The position numbers and the translations under genes are program-made. This document shows, in pieces, positions 7,850 through 16,814 of a DNA stretch of 32,304 nt. The DNA comes from an uncultured Bacilli bacterium. Its GTDB lineage: Bacteria; Bacillota_I; Bacilli_A; RF39; UBA660. The stretch spans positions 1 through 32,304 of the forward strand of contig CANQCR010000015.1 of NCBI GenBank assembly GCA_947589735.1, written 5' to 3'. The notes beneath the pieces were generated by a model that had not been told where the DNA came from, searched no databases, and worked only from the letters and a program-made list of their open reading frames with translations. The number at the start of each line of letters is the position of its first letter. Positions within the stretch are counted from its first letter, which is position 1.

Positions 7850-8746
7850 ATGAGTAGTTTTAGGGATAATGTCTTCATCTTTGGTTATGACTTTGATTCG
7901 GGTATCACTTCACCTAATCAAGAAGAATTAATGCAGCTTAGTTCTGAACTTATTAGTATTGATATTACCCCTTCACCTGTAAAGGCATTAACGTTAAAAC
8001 AAGTTACAATCGGCGCTCAAAACTTTTTTAATAGACATTTAAAACTATATCCCATCTACTATGCTGATCCTGTTAAACTAATTTCAACTGCTAAAAAAAA
8101 GAATCCTGAAACAGTTAAAGATTGGAAAAAAATAATTATTAAATATCGAAAAAAAATTAGTCCTTTTAGTCTTCCTCTTACATTATCTAGTGAAGATAAT
8201 CCTACGACTGCTATCCATCACTATAGCGGTAGCATTCACTTTATGCAGGCATTAAAGGATACTCATCCCCTATTTAGTGAAATTGAGCTCGCACCATTCA
8301 TCACCTTACAAACAATTCCCTTCTATGTTCATGAAATAACCCATAGTCAAACTATGAGTCAAAGAGGTAGTGTTCAAAATTATAATCATAAAGAACTTTT
8401 ACCTTTCTTTTTAGAACTTGTTTCTAGTCAAGAACTAGATGATGTCACTAATAATATTATCAAATCGATGCTAGATACTATTACCACTTCCATAAACGAA
8501 ATCTTAACTTATAGTTATAGTGGTGAAATTATTTCAAGTAGAATGAGTTATGTCATATCAATTATGGAAGCCTTCCATTTATTTGCTTTATATAACTGTA
8601 GTAGTTATAGTGTACAAAGAAGAATAATGAAAGATATTCAAAACACATTTAAAGGTAAAATATCAGTTGAGGATATTTTAGCTAATTATCATATCTCTTT
8701 TGATAATTCAAAAGACAAACAATATGTTATGCATCTATTATCTTAA
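7850..8746 (+). CDS. putative zinc metallopeptidase, HEXXH family, paralogue 1
   Basis: A 298-residue protein with the zinc-protease motif HEITH at about 161-165 and a likely third ligand, Glu 189 in FFLELVSS. The HEXXH-x23-E layout with Ser/Thr right after the motif resembles the catalytic helix pair of M3 oligopeptidases (gluzincins), but the protein is about half their length and the rest is not recognisable. It has no signal peptide or membrane segment, so it is probably cytosolic. Paralogues 2 and 3 follow directly. Blocks shared by all three are NFF..HLKL.PI, SPF.LP/DPFDLP, the HEXXH region ending GSV, and a C-terminal DNS segment. Substrate is unknown. Confidence 0.75.
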   Translation: MSSFRDNVFIFGYDFDSGITSPNQEELMQLSSELISIDITPSPVKALTLKQVTIGAQNFFNRHLKLYPIYYADPVKLISTAKKKNPETVKDWKKIIIKYRKKISPFSLPLTLSSEDNPTTAIHHYSGSIHFMQALKDTHPLFSEIELAPFITLQTIPFYVHEITHSQTMSQRGSVQNYNHKELLPFFLELVSSQELDDVTNNIIKSMLDTITTSINEILTYSYSGEIISSRMSYVISIMEAFHLFALYNCSSYSVQRRIMKDIQNTFKGKISVEDILANYHISFDNSKDKQYVMHLLS

Positions 8747-8761
8747 TATATGGAGGTAAAT

Positions 8762-9679
8762 ATGACCTTACTTAGATTATATAGTTTAGCGCCAATTTTT
8801 GAATATGACTTAAAATTATTTAAGATACCTGAAAAAACTCATTTAATTAAAGTTAGTACGGAACTAAGTTCTATACCAATAGATTTACCAAATTCCTTTA
8901 AAAGGATATCATTAAATAAAATTAAAAAATATACCCAAAATTTCTTCGCTAATTATTTAAAACTACACCCTATATTAGGAATTGATGGTGATGAAGTTGA
9001 TAGGCGCCTAGAAGATGTTGGCCTTCCTGTTCCAACAGAAATAGCTAAACAAGCTCTAGATGGTCTATATGATTTTATCGACCCTTTTGACTTACCTATT
9101 ACACTTGTAAGCAATGGTGATTTGTTTCATGGTCAACTTTTATATATAGATGAAACCGCTAAAGCGATTGAGGGAATGCCCTTTTTAGCTAGTAGTATTG
9201 AGTTAAATAGTTTAGTTGGTATGCAAACAATGTCTCTTTATGCTCATGAGATAACCCATACCCAAGTTATGAGTGTTAAAGGTAGTGTTAAAAATTATTA
9301 TAATAATGAAGTCTTATCTATTTTTTTAGAATTACTGGCCAGTATGGAAATTGATAATTCAGGATTTATGTTAGATGCTACTTTGAAATCACTTATATCA
9401 ATGTATCAAGAATGCATTAAAAACATACTTGATAAAAAAATTAATCAAGATGCTGTCATCGAATGTATGCGTTACGCCGTTTCTATTATTAAAGTTTTTC
9501 ACTTGTTTGATTTATACTATAGTGGTGATGCAAGTTTTAAAAAAAGGATTATCCACGATATTCAAGAAATATTTGACGGGCAAAAAAATGTTGAAGCTTT
9601 TTTAGCTAATCATAATGTAACAATGGATAACTCAGCAGACAAAAAGTATGTTATGCATCTATTAAATCAAGTGGGGTGA
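8762..9679 (+). CDS. putative zinc metallopeptidase, HEXXH family, paralogue 2
   Basis: A 305-residue paralogue of the preceding gene. HEITH lies at about 162-166 and the proposed third ligand is Glu 190 in IFLELLAS, at exactly the same spacing. I chose ATG 8762 since the in-frame ATG at 8750 overlaps the GGAGG (8752-8756) that serves this start with a 5-base spacer. It begins 15 bases after paralogue 1 ends. The C-terminal block DNSADKKYVMHLL is nearly the same as in paralogue 1, while the N-terminal ~50 residues differ most, which suggests divergent partners or substrates. Confidence 0.75.
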   Translation: MTLLRLYSLAPIFEYDLKLFKIPEKTHLIKVSTELSSIPIDLPNSFKRISLNKIKKYTQNFFANYLKLHPILGIDGDEVDRRLEDVGLPVPTEIAKQALDGLYDFIDPFDLPITLVSNGDLFHGQLLYIDETAKAIEGMPFLASSIELNSLVGMQTMSLYAHEITHTQVMSVKGSVKNYYNNEVLSIFLELLASMEIDNSGFMLDATLKSLISMYQECIKNILDKKINQDAVIECMRYAVSIIKVFHLFDLYYSGDASFKKRIIHDIQEIFDGQKNVEAFLANHNVTMDNSADKKYVMHLLNQVG

Positions 9680-9681
9680 TA

Positions 9682-10620
9682 ATGATGACTGAATTAGAAA
9701 AAGAATTTCTTATATGCGGATATCATCAATTAAGACCTATCAAAGTGACCAACAAATTACTTTATGCTAGAGACATATTAGATAGTATTCCAATTAATGA
9801 TGAATATTTACAAGTCAATGTTATTCCCGAAAAAGAAGTTATTGCTAGCGCTAAAAATTTCTTTAGTGCTCACCTAAACCTTCACCCCATCTTAATGGCA
9901 GATACGCAAAGTTATCTCGAAGTAGTTAGCAAAACAAATGCTATGATGGCTAAAGAATGGATTGCTCTTTATAAACAAATTGGTATACCAATAAGTCCCT
10001 TTAATTTACCTATTCAATATACCGAAAAGCATGCTTTTGCTGGATATTTAAAAACTTTTGGCGACTATGTCGATAGTGATTATGTCTTAAAATATTCACC
10101 CGCATTATTCTTAAATATCTTTTTATCTAAAACAATTAACGAAGATACACCCATCAGTTATGTCCATGAAATAGGTCATACACAACTTATGAGTGTCAAA
10201 GGATCAGTTATTTCTTTCTATGATTGTGAAATAATTCCTATCTTCCTTGAATTAGTAGCCGCAATGGATCTTGATGATGACAATTATCTTCTTCATATCA
10301 ATATTGTTCATCGCTTGGAAACACTCATCGCTATTATTGAAAGCTTAAATGATCCCCTTTTTGAAGAGAAACTAAAAGCGGAAAACGATGAAACAGAAAA
10401 TATTCCAACTTATTGGTCATATGTTATTTCTATTTTTAAAGCTTTTCATCTATTTAGTTTGTATCATGATGGTAATATTGAGACCAAAAAAGAGATAATG
10501 GCCTATATTCAAAAAATCTTTGATGGAGAAATTAAAGTGGAAGATATGCTTAAGAAATATAGTATAAGTTATGATAATTCAATGTCTAAAAAAAGCATTA
10601 TGAAAGTATTTACACTTTAA
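9682..10620 (+). CDS. putative zinc metallopeptidase, HEXXH family, paralogue 3
   Basis: The third tandem copy, about 312 residues. HEIGH at about 162-166 is closer to the usual M3 HExGH form, and Glu 190 (IFLELVAA) sits at the shared third-ligand position. A loop around residues 225-245 (NDPLFEEKLKAENDETEN) is an insertion compared with the other two. The start is ATG 9682 or 9685; an upstream in-frame GTG at 9676 lies in the GGGGTG ribosome site. Only two bases separate it from paralogue 2. No maturation target, immunity gene or transporter is in the operon, so function remains open. Confidence 0.72.
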   Translation: MMTELEKEFLICGYHQLRPIKVTNKLLYARDILDSIPINDEYLQVNVIPEKEVIASAKNFFSAHLNLHPILMADTQSYLEVVSKTNAMMAKEWIALYKQIGIPISPFNLPIQYTEKHAFAGYLKTFGDYVDSDYVLKYSPALFLNIFLSKTINEDTPISYVHEIGHTQLMSVKGSVISFYDCEIIPIFLELVAAMDLDDDNYLLHINIVHRLETLIAIIESLNDPLFEEKLKAENDETENIPTYWSYVISIFKAFHLFSLYHDGNIETKKEIMAYIQKIFDGEIKVEDMLKKYSISYDNSMSKKSIMKVFTL

Positions 10621-10625
10621 AAAAA

Positions 10626-10673
10626 GAACTTTCTTAAAGTTAGTTATATCTAACTAAGAAAGTCCTTTTTTAT
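10626..10673. terminator. bidirectional terminator between the HEXXH operon and phosphoketolase
   Basis: ACTTTCTTAAAGTTAG pairs with CTAACTAAGAAAGT (two-base bulge) around TTATAT. A T-run follows on the + strand and an A-run precedes, so it can serve both convergent genes. Confidence 0.88.
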
Positions 10674-13021
10674 TCCCATTTCCAATTGACAACTTCCGGA
10701 AGATCCACACCATATTCACTGATATATTGTTTATGTTCAACCAACTTATCTTTCATTAACTGCGTAAGATAAGCACCCTTATTCCCTAAAGAAGGCAAAT
10801 GTTTAATACAATCAATAACAAGATGGAAACGGTCAATCTCATTTTGAACCCGCATATCAAATGGAGTTGTTATTGTTCCCTCTTCTCGGTAACCACATAC
10901 ATGCAAGTTGCGATTCGTACGATGGTATAAAAGTTCATGAATCATACTAGGATAGCCATGGAAATTGAAAATAATTGGCTTATCTTTTGTAAATAGTAGA
11001 TCAAAGTCGGTATCTGATAGGCCATGTGGATGATCAATAGCTGGCTGTAATTTCATCAAATCGACAACATTAATAAATCTTATCTTAAGCTCTGGTAATT
11101 CTTTTCTTAAGATAGTTACAGCTGCTAATGACTCAAGCGTTGGTGTATCACCACAACAAGCCATAACGATATCAGGTTCACACCCTTGATCATTACTAGC
11201 CCACTCCCATATACCAATACCTTGGGTACAATGCTTAATAGCTTGATCCATAGTTAGCCATTGAGGCCGTAAATGTTTCGAACTAATAACGACATTGATA
11301 TGATTTTTACTTTTAATAATGTGGTCAAAAACCGATAGAAGACAATTCGCATCAGGAGGCAAGTAAAGTCTTACTATATCAGCTTTTTTAGTAGCAACGT
11401 GATCAAGGAAACCCGGATCTTGATGGGTAAAGCCATTATGGTCTTGTTGCCATACATTAGAAGATAAAATATAATTTAAAGAAGCTATCTCTTGACGCCA
11501 AGGTAGGCTCTTACATACTTTTATCCATTTAGCATGTTGCGAAAACATCGAATCAACAATTCTAATGAAAGCTTCATAACTAGCAAAAAATCCATGACGC
11601 CCGGTTAATAAGTATCCTTCTAGCCATCCTTCACAAAGATGTTCACTAAGAAGAGAGTCCATAACCCGACCATCATTTTCCAAGTACTCGTCATTAGGAT
11701 ACTCTTGAGCATTCCAATCACGGTTAGTTGCTTCAAAAACCGCTCCTAGTCGGTTAGACATTGTCTCATCTGGGCCAAAAATTCGAAAATTACGATTTTC
11801 TTCATTTAACTTGAAAACATCGCGAACATATTTTCCTAATTCAGTCATATCGCTAGCTTCAATACTGCCAGGATTATTTACCTCTAATTGATAGGCTCTA
11901 AAATCGGGCAAACGTAAATCTTTAAGAAGAAGCCCTCCATTAGCATAAGGATTATCTCCCATCCGTCTTTTTCCTTCTGGCGCTAAAGCGGCAAGTTCTG
12001 GTAAAAGGCGACCTTTCTCATCAAACAATTCTTCAGGATGATAACTTTTTAACCAATCTTCTAATAATTTTAAGTGCTCATCTTTATCCATCGGAATAGG
12101 TACTTGATGCGCTCTAAAAGTTCCCTCAATCTCTTTACCATCAATATATTTAGGCCCCGTCCACCCTTTAGGTGTTCTTAAAATAATCATCGGCCAGCGT
12201 GGGCGAGTAAACTTATCTGATTCACGAGCCTCTTTTTGGATTTTACTAATATCGTGGACAACTTTATCTAAAGTAGCAGCCATTAATCGGTGCATAATAT
12301 ATGGTTCTGATCCTTCAACAAAATAAGGTTTCCAACCATAACCCTCAAATAATTTTATAAGTTCATCTTTAGGAATCCGTGATAAAATGGTTGGGTTACT
12401 GATTTTATATCCATTTAAATGCAATATCGGCAAAACAGCGCCATCCGTTTTAGGATTTAAAAACTTATTAGAATGCCAAGAAGCGGCAAGCGGTCCCGTT
12501 TCAGCCTCCCCATCGCCAACGACACAAGTAGCTATCAAATCGGGATTATCAAAAACAGCACCAAAAGCGTGGGCTAGTGAGTAACCTAACTCCCCTCCTT
12601 CATTGATAGAACCGGGTGTTTCGGGTGCAACATGGCTAGATATACCTCCGGGAAAAGAAAATTGCTTAAATAATTTACGCATTCCCTCTTCATCTTGACT
12701 TATATTAGGATATATCTCACTATAGGTTCCCTCTAAATAAGTATTAGCAACCATAAAATTACCGCCATGACCTGGTCCTGATATATAAATCATATCTAGG
12801 TCATACTTGTTAATAATACGATTTAAATGGGCATAGATAAAATTTTGCCCTGGTACGGTTCCCCAGTGACCCACAATCTTACTTTTAATATCACTCCAGG
12901 CAAGAGGCCTTTTAAGCAATGGATTATCTAATAAATATAACTGTCCAACTGATAAATAGTTGGCTGCATTCCAATAACGATTGATTTTATCAATCATTTC
13001 CTCATCTAAATCTTCAACCAT
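10670..13021 (-). CDS. xfp: xylulose-5-phosphate/fructose-6-phosphate phosphoketolase
   Basis: A thiamine-diphosphate enzyme that splits xylulose 5-phosphate (and often fructose 6-phosphate) with phosphate to acetyl phosphate plus glyceraldehyde 3-phosphate (or erythrose 4-phosphate), the key step of heterofermentative sugar use. Family marks are [18 protein letters not shown] near 51-68, SGPGHGG near 81-87, [18 protein letters not shown] near 130-147, and the TPP motif GDGEAETGP near 169-177. At 783 residues it is full length. GGAGGA lies 7 bases before the ATG. It is monocistronic. No acetate kinase gene is in the window, so how acetyl phosphate is used cannot be seen. Confidence 0.97.
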   Translation of the reverse strand: MVEDLDEEMIDKINRYWNAANYLSVGQLYLLDNPLLKRPLAWSDIKSKIVGHWGTVPGQNFIYAHLNRIINKYDLDMIYISGPGHGGNFMVANTYLEGTYSEIYPNISQDEEGMRKLFKQFSFPGGISSHVAPETPGSINEGGELGYSLAHAFGAVFDNPDLIATCVVGDGEAETGPLAASWHSNKFLNPKTDGAVLPILHLNGYKISNPTILSRIPKDELIKLFEGYGWKPYFVEGSEPYIMHRLMAATLDKVVHDISKIQKEARESDKFTRPRWPMIILRTPKGWTGPKYIDGKEIEGTFRAHQVPIPMDKDEHLKLLEDWLKSYHPEELFDEKGRLLPELAALAPEGKRRMGDNPYANGGLLLKDLRLPDFRAYQLEVNNPGSIEASDMTELGKYVRDVFKLNEENRNFRIFGPDETMSNRLGAVFEATNRDWNAQEYPNDEYLENDGRVMDSLLSEHLCEGWLEGYLLTGRHGFFASYEAFIRIVDSMFSQHAKWIKVCKSLPWRQEIASLNYILSSNVWQQDHNGFTHQDPGFLDHVATKKADIVRLYLPPDANCLLSVFDHIIKSKNHINVVISSKHLRPQWLTMDQAIKHCTQGIGIWEWASNDQGCEPDIVMACCGDTPTLESLAAVTILRKELPELKIRFINVVDLMKLQPAIDHPHGLSDTDFDLLFTKDKPIIFNFHGYPSMIHELLYHRTNRNLHVCGYREEGTITTPFDMRVQNEIDRFHLVIDCIKHLPSLGNKGAYLTQLMKDKLVEHKQYISEYGVDLPEVVNWKWE

Positions 13022-13046
13022 TTTTTATTCCTCCATACTATATTAT

Positions 13047-13055
13047 ATTTTATCA
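13047..13055 (-). promoter_or_regulatory. extended -10 candidate for phosphoketolase
   Basis: On the minus strand TGATAAAAT matches TGN-TAnAAT and overlaps a further TATAAT (13047-13042). Either lies 20-35 bases upstream of the xfp start. Confidence 0.5.
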
Positions 13056-13093
13056 TACAACGCTCTAATTGTGTATAATTTTATCATTTTGTA

Positions 13094-13102
13094 TGTTATA
13101 CT
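13094..13102 (+). promoter_or_regulatory. extended -10 promoter of the 13122-16202 operon
   Basis: TGTTATACT fits TGN-TATAnT, 20 bases before the ATG at 13122, with AGGAGTG as ribosome site in between. No convincing -35 is at the usual distance. Confidence 0.6.
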
Positions 13103-13121
13103 TTAAATATAGGAGTGTAAT

Positions 13122-13373
13122 ATGACAAAGATAATTTTTGATGGTGAAGAAATAGAAGTAGGACAAGATTTAGAACCTGGTATGATGGAGTTAGATTTAA
13201 TTACTCCTGAAGAACGTCAAAGAGCTTTAAATAAAAATGAAGATACAATAAGAATTGATACAAGCGTTATAAAAGAAGCATTAGCCCAAACTAAAGAAGT
13301 TGACTATAATATGGTACAAATGAGCATGGAAAATACAGCGGAACTAAGTGAGGTAAACACAAATGGCCAGTAA
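13122..13373 (+). CDS. small acidic protein of unknown function
   Basis: An 83-residue, Glu/Asp-rich protein without membrane segment, signal peptide or cysteine. The first strand-like stretch TKIIFDGEEIEVGQDLEPG suggests a small beta structure followed by a helical tail. I do not recognise a family. It overlaps the 601-residue gene by 11 bases and begins the operon, so it is probably made in step with that protein, possibly as its partner. Confidence 0.7.
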   Translation: MTKIIFDGEEIEVGQDLEPGMMELDLITPEERQRALNKNEDTIRIDTSVIKEALAQTKEVDYNMVQMSMENTAELSEVNTNGQ

Positions 13374-15168
13374 AGAAAAAATGATTAATGAATTTTTATG
13401 GGCTTGGCGTGATACAATGCTTCGAAATCCAAACTTTGATCCTAGCAAAAATGACATATATAGTCAGTTAATTCGGCTTGGGGTGGATAAAAAAGACCAT
13501 AAAGTAAGTTTAGATCAGAGCTGTTTCCCAAGATGGATTAGTTATTTTAAAAATCAACCCCATATTGAATGTTTTGTAAGTGAAAGTTGGCGTTATTTTT
13601 GTCAGTTTATTAATCGAGACCGCGAAGTCATTGGTCAACCCGATCAAATTAAAATATACATTCCGCAAGACGCAAAACATATTGAAAAAAGTGCTGAAGA
13701 ATTATTTTCTTTTTTAAGAGATAATAATATACCCCATCACTCTAAAATTGGTCGGGCCATCCGTTTTGATGACATTGTTATAAGAGTAGCTAACCGCGAA
13801 GATGCTAATAGGATTCTTGACTTCGCTCGAAGAAATAAACAAATTCAAAAAGGAATGATTCAGCCTAATCCTTTTACATTTAACAATGATGGAATTGCTA
13901 TGGCTGTCGATGGAAGTGTTTCATATAATGAGACAGTATCAAAATATATCAGTCTATATCTCTTAAGAAGAAAAAAAGAAAATAAATTAGCAAGCGTTAA
14001 TTGTGAAGACTTTTATCATTTCATCGCAGAATATATGCAAAACTTCACATCTAAAGAAGGTATGGAACAAGTAATCGACGACTTCAAGTTAGAAAAAGAA
14101 GCAAAGGGCTACCAAGTATCTATCCCTTCCCTTTTAGCGAATTATGCTAATGTAACTTCCCTAATTATTAAATCCCATTCTCCTTCTTTTACCGAGGAAG
14201 ACTATTATCAGCATTTTAATCAATGTAATAATCCTACCAGAGTAAAAGCTCAAGAAGAACAATTCTCATCTATTTTATATTCAGCCGTTGCATATAAATC
14301 AATGAGCGAAGAAGAAGTTTCCAGTACCCTAAATTGGATGGTTGATCAAATGTGTACCAAATATGGTAAAGAGGAGACACTAGCTCTTATCGAACTATAT
14401 ATCAAAACTGGCGACGAACGTAGGTTAAGCCGTGTTGGGGGCGTACGAGATAAAATTATTGATAGTACCTTTAGACGTGATATCATCAAAATTTTAAATA
14501 GCCGGGGAATAGACTTTAAAGCATATTATAGCCTTTGTGCAGCAACCAAAACGGAAGAAACACCAACCATTGATTTAGAACTGCAAACTCAAATGCTTAA
14601 TTTATTAATGGAAGCAATTAAACTCCTTATGGTTCGTTTTGATAGTTATGGTGCAGCCATTGACAACATTGAAGCTTATCTTAAAACTAATGATCCGATG
14701 TATATAACATCAAAAGAGAACTTACGGGCAAGAGTTGTATCTTCACCTTTTAGAGATTTTATCAATGAATATTTAAAAAAGAAAAATATCAGTTTTCGGA
14801 AATTAGTTCAACTACTTCCAACGGCTAGTCTTGACCCATCATCGCCACTAGATGAAGCGATTAATGAAACATATCAAAAATATCAAGCTCTATATGAGTG
14901 TGGCAGATATCAATATTCCGGAATGGACCAAGTTCATTTTGCTATAACCAAGCTTTTAGAAGAGCATTCTTATCAAGGATTTACCGATCAAAAAGGAGCC
15001 AGAACAAAGCTAGCAAACAGCTTATCCGTTCAAGATTGTTTAATGCTTATGTGTCAAAAAGCTAAAATCCCATCAAAAAGTGTTATGCAATCTAAAGAAG
15101 TGTTAAATATGCTAATAAGTACTTATTCCGATATGGTCATTACACAAGAAAAGGAGAAACAATACTAA
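13363..15168 (+). CDS. large cytosolic protein of unknown function (601 aa)
   Basis: A mostly helical soluble protein with no signal peptide or membrane segment. Residues ~95-200 form a mixed alpha/beta part (IKIYIPQDAKHIEKSAEEL, then SKIGRAIRFDDIVIRVANRE, then PNPFTFNNDGIAMAVDG). Its order of strand, K, R-x-D and P-F loosely recalls the HopA1-like domain of type III effectors and lanthipeptide synthetases; that is a faint visual likeness and could be wrong. The remaining 400 residues are helical with two loosely similar stretches (VRDKIIDSTFRRDIIKILNS and ARVVSSPFRDFINEYLKKK), suggesting an internal repeat. GTGAGG lies 8 bases before ATG 13363. Its stop overlaps the next start as TAATG, so it is coupled to the DUF21/CBS gene. 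Confidence 0.65.
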   Translation: MASKEKMINEFLWAWRDTMLRNPNFDPSKNDIYSQLIRLGVDKKDHKVSLDQSCFPRWISYFKNQPHIECFVSESWRYFCQFINRDREVIGQPDQIKIYIPQDAKHIEKSAEELFSFLRDNNIPHHSKIGRAIRFDDIVIRVANREDANRILDFARRNKQIQKGMIQPNPFTFNNDGIAMAVDGSVSYNETVSKYISLYLLRRKKENKLASVNCEDFYHFIAEYMQNFTSKEGMEQVIDDFKLEKEAKGYQVSIPSLLANYANVTSLIIKSHSPSFTEEDYYQHFNQCNNPTRVKAQEEQFSSILYSAVAYKSMSEEEVSSTLNWMVDQMCTKYGKEETLALIELYIKTGDERRLSRVGGVRDKIIDSTFRRDIIKILNSRGIDFKAYYSLCAATKTEETPTIDLELQTQMLNLLMEAIKLLMVRFDSYGAAIDNIEAYLKTNDPMYITSKENLRARVVSSPFRDFINEYLKKKNISFRKLVQLLPTASLDPSSPLDEAINETYQKYQALYECGRYQYSGMDQVHFAITKLLEEHSYQGFTDQKGARTKLANSLSVQDCLMLMCQKAKIPSKSVMQSKEVLNMLISTYSDMVITQEKEKQY

Positions 15169-16202
15169 TGATAATTGATATTATAATTCTTATTATTCTC
15201 ATTACTATAAATGGTATCTTTTCGGCATCAGAAATAGCCTTTTTATCAATTAATAAGTATGAACTAAGTCGCCTTATTAAAAATGGTAATAAAAAGGCCA
15301 TTAAGATTGAACGCATATTAAATGATACTAGTACTTTTTTATCAACTATTCAAATTGCCATTACTTTATCTGGCTTTTTAGCTAGTGCCTTTGCCGCTGA
15401 TCGCTTTGCTGATGAAATCCTTAAATATATAACAATTGATTATCTTTCACTTAATACTTTAAGAAATATAATAATTATTATCGTTACCATTATCTTATCG
15501 TACTTCTCCCTTGTTTTTGGTGAGTTGATACCCAAAAAAATTGGGATGGCTTACCCAATGAAAGTATCCTTAATAATGATAAAACCAATTAATATCGTAT
15601 CCAAAATATGTTATCCTTTTATTAAAATATTAAGTGCTTCGACTAATCTTTTCACTAGACTACTTCATATTAAAAAGAAAACAGAAGAGTATAGTGAAGA
15701 GGATATCAAAAAAGCTATTATGAATGCCGAAAGTAATGGCATTATTGAAAAGTTTGAAAAAGAACTCATTTTAAAAGTCTTTGATTTTAATGATACCAAA
15801 ATTAAAGATATTATGACGCCGATAAAAGATGTTATCTTTATCAATGCTAATGACGATATGAAAAGCATTATCAGTATTATCAAATACTCTAAGTATACAA
15901 GATTTCCTGTATATGAAGAACAAACTGATAATGTTATCGGCATCTTGAATGTCAAAGATTTATTAATGCAAAAAGAAAAAATAACCGATATTCATTCGAT
16001 TATTCGAAAGCCATATAACATTTCTTATGACACTAACATTGATGATACCTTTTTTCTAATGAAACAAGAACACATTGGTCTAGGTATTGTTAAAGCTAAT
16101 CAAAATGTTATTGGCATTGTAACAATGGAAGATATTGTTGAAGAAATTGTCGGTAATATCTATGATGAATATGATTTTCCTGCAAAAAAAGAATCTGCCT
16201 AA
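15168..16202 (+). CDS. CNNM/hemolysin-C-like membrane protein (DUF21 plus two CBS domains)
   Basis: This protein belongs to the CNNM/CorB family, linked to Mg2+ or other cation transport. DUF21 spans about residues 1-170 with hydrophobic segments at the N-terminus, ~58-76, ~98-116 and ~130-155; NGIFSASEIAFLS near 15-27 and GELIPKK near 118-124 are family motifs. A CBS pair follows (about 212-268 and 275-332), with MTPIKDV and TRFPVYE in the first. At 344 residues it stops right after the CBS pair, lacking the C-terminal CorC_HlyC domain seen in most ~430-residue relatives. The stop codon is in the terminator loop. Operon partners are unknown proteins, which is unusual for this family. Confidence 0.9.
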   Translation: MIIDIIILIILITINGIFSASEIAFLSINKYELSRLIKNGNKKAIKIERILNDTSTFLSTIQIAITLSGFLASAFAADRFADEILKYITIDYLSLNTLRNIIIIIVTIILSYFSLVFGELIPKKIGMAYPMKVSLIMIKPINIVSKICYPFIKILSASTNLFTRLLHIKKKTEEYSEEDIKKAIMNAESNGIIEKFEKELILKVFDFNDTKIKDIMTPIKDVIFINANDDMKSIISIIKYSKYTRFPVYEEQTDNVIGILNVKDLLMQKEKITDIHSIIRKPYNISYDTNIDDTFFLMKQEHIGLGIVKANQNVIGIVTMEDIVEEIVGNIYDEYDFPAKKESA

Positions 16203-16213
16203 GCAGATTTTTT
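16192..16213. terminator. bidirectional terminator
   Basis: AATCTGC, loop CTAA, GCAGATT, then TTTT; an A-run upstream provides the U-tract for the opposite strand. The loop holds the TAA stop of the DUF21/CBS gene, and the rubrerythrin gene ends just on the other side. Confidence 0.93.
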
Positions 16214-16752
16214 TAGTAATTAATAGCTCTTCTTTCAAAATAAGCTTGTGGATGAGCACAAACAGGGCATACCTTTGGTGCTTCTTTACCAATATGAATA
16301 TGGCCACAATTGCGGCAAATCCAAATAGCGTCACCTTCACTTGAGAATACTAATTTATCATTAATATTAGCAAGTAGTTTGCGATATCTTTCTTCATGTT
16401 CTTTTTCAATTTGAGCTACTCCTTCAAATAAGAAAGCAATATGTTCAAATCCTTCTTCACGAGCTACTTTAGCGAACTCAGCATACATATCTGTCCATTC
16501 ATAATTCTCGCCTTCAGCAGCAGCTTTTAAGTTTTCTTCTGTTCCAGGAACTTCTCCACCATTTAATAATTTAAACCATAGTTTAGCATGTTCCTTTTCA
16601 TTATTAGCTGTTTCTTCAAAAATAGCAGCAATTTGTTCATATCCTTCTTTTTTAGCTTTGCTAGCAAAATAAGTATATTTATTACGAGCTTGACTCTCAC
16701 CGGCAAAAGCTGCCATTAAATTTTGTTCTGTTTTTGAACCTTTTAATTCCAT
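16213..16752 (-). CDS. rbr: rubrerythrin
   Basis: A 179-residue non-haem di-iron peroxidase that reduces H2O2 in anaerobes and microaerophiles. The ferritin-like N-terminal domain has Glu 19 in [11 protein letters not shown] and ExxH motifs NEKEH (~51-55) and IEKEH (~115-119). The C-terminal rubredoxin-like knuckle is WICRNCG (Cys ~146, 149) and VCPVC (Cys ~162, 165) for one Fe. Order and length are those of classical rubrerythrin. It is monocistronic and has a strong promoter. It points to an oxygen-sensitive lifestyle. Confidence 0.97.
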   Translation of the reverse strand: MELKGSKTEQNLMAAFAGESQARNKYTYFASKAKKEGYEQIAAIFEETANNEKEHAKLWFKLLNGGEVPGTEENLKAAAEGENYEWTDMYAEFAKVAREEGFEHIAFLFEGVAQIEKEHEERYRKLLANINDKLVFSSEGDAIWICRNCGHIHIGKEAPKVCPVCAHPQAYFERRAINY

Positions 16753-16777
16753 TTTAATTCCATCCTTTCATTATAAA

Positions 16778-16806
16778 ATTATATCATAATGCGAAATCGA
16801 CTTCAA
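16778..16806 (-). promoter_or_regulatory. promoter of rubrerythrin
   Basis: On the minus strand TTGAAG (16806-16801), a 17-base spacer, then TATAAT (16783-16778) with the TGA extension. This is the most complete of the extended promoters here. No PerR-like box stood out. Confidence 0.75.
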
Positions 16807-16814
16807 CAAATGTT

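Noticed and set aside
9676-9687. TGA recoded as Trp as in Mycoplasma
   Set aside because: Several genes end in TGA with coupled starts, and all Trp in conserved motifs (for example the thioredoxin WCGPC) use TGG, so the standard bacterial code fits.
12387-12584. 65-residue frame antisense to phosphoketolase
   Set aside because: No ribosome site; the opposite strand is a highly conserved enzyme.
16080-16344. Frames overlapping the DUF21/CBS and rubrerythrin ends
   Set aside because: They cross a strong bidirectional terminator and are out of frame with two well-supported genes.
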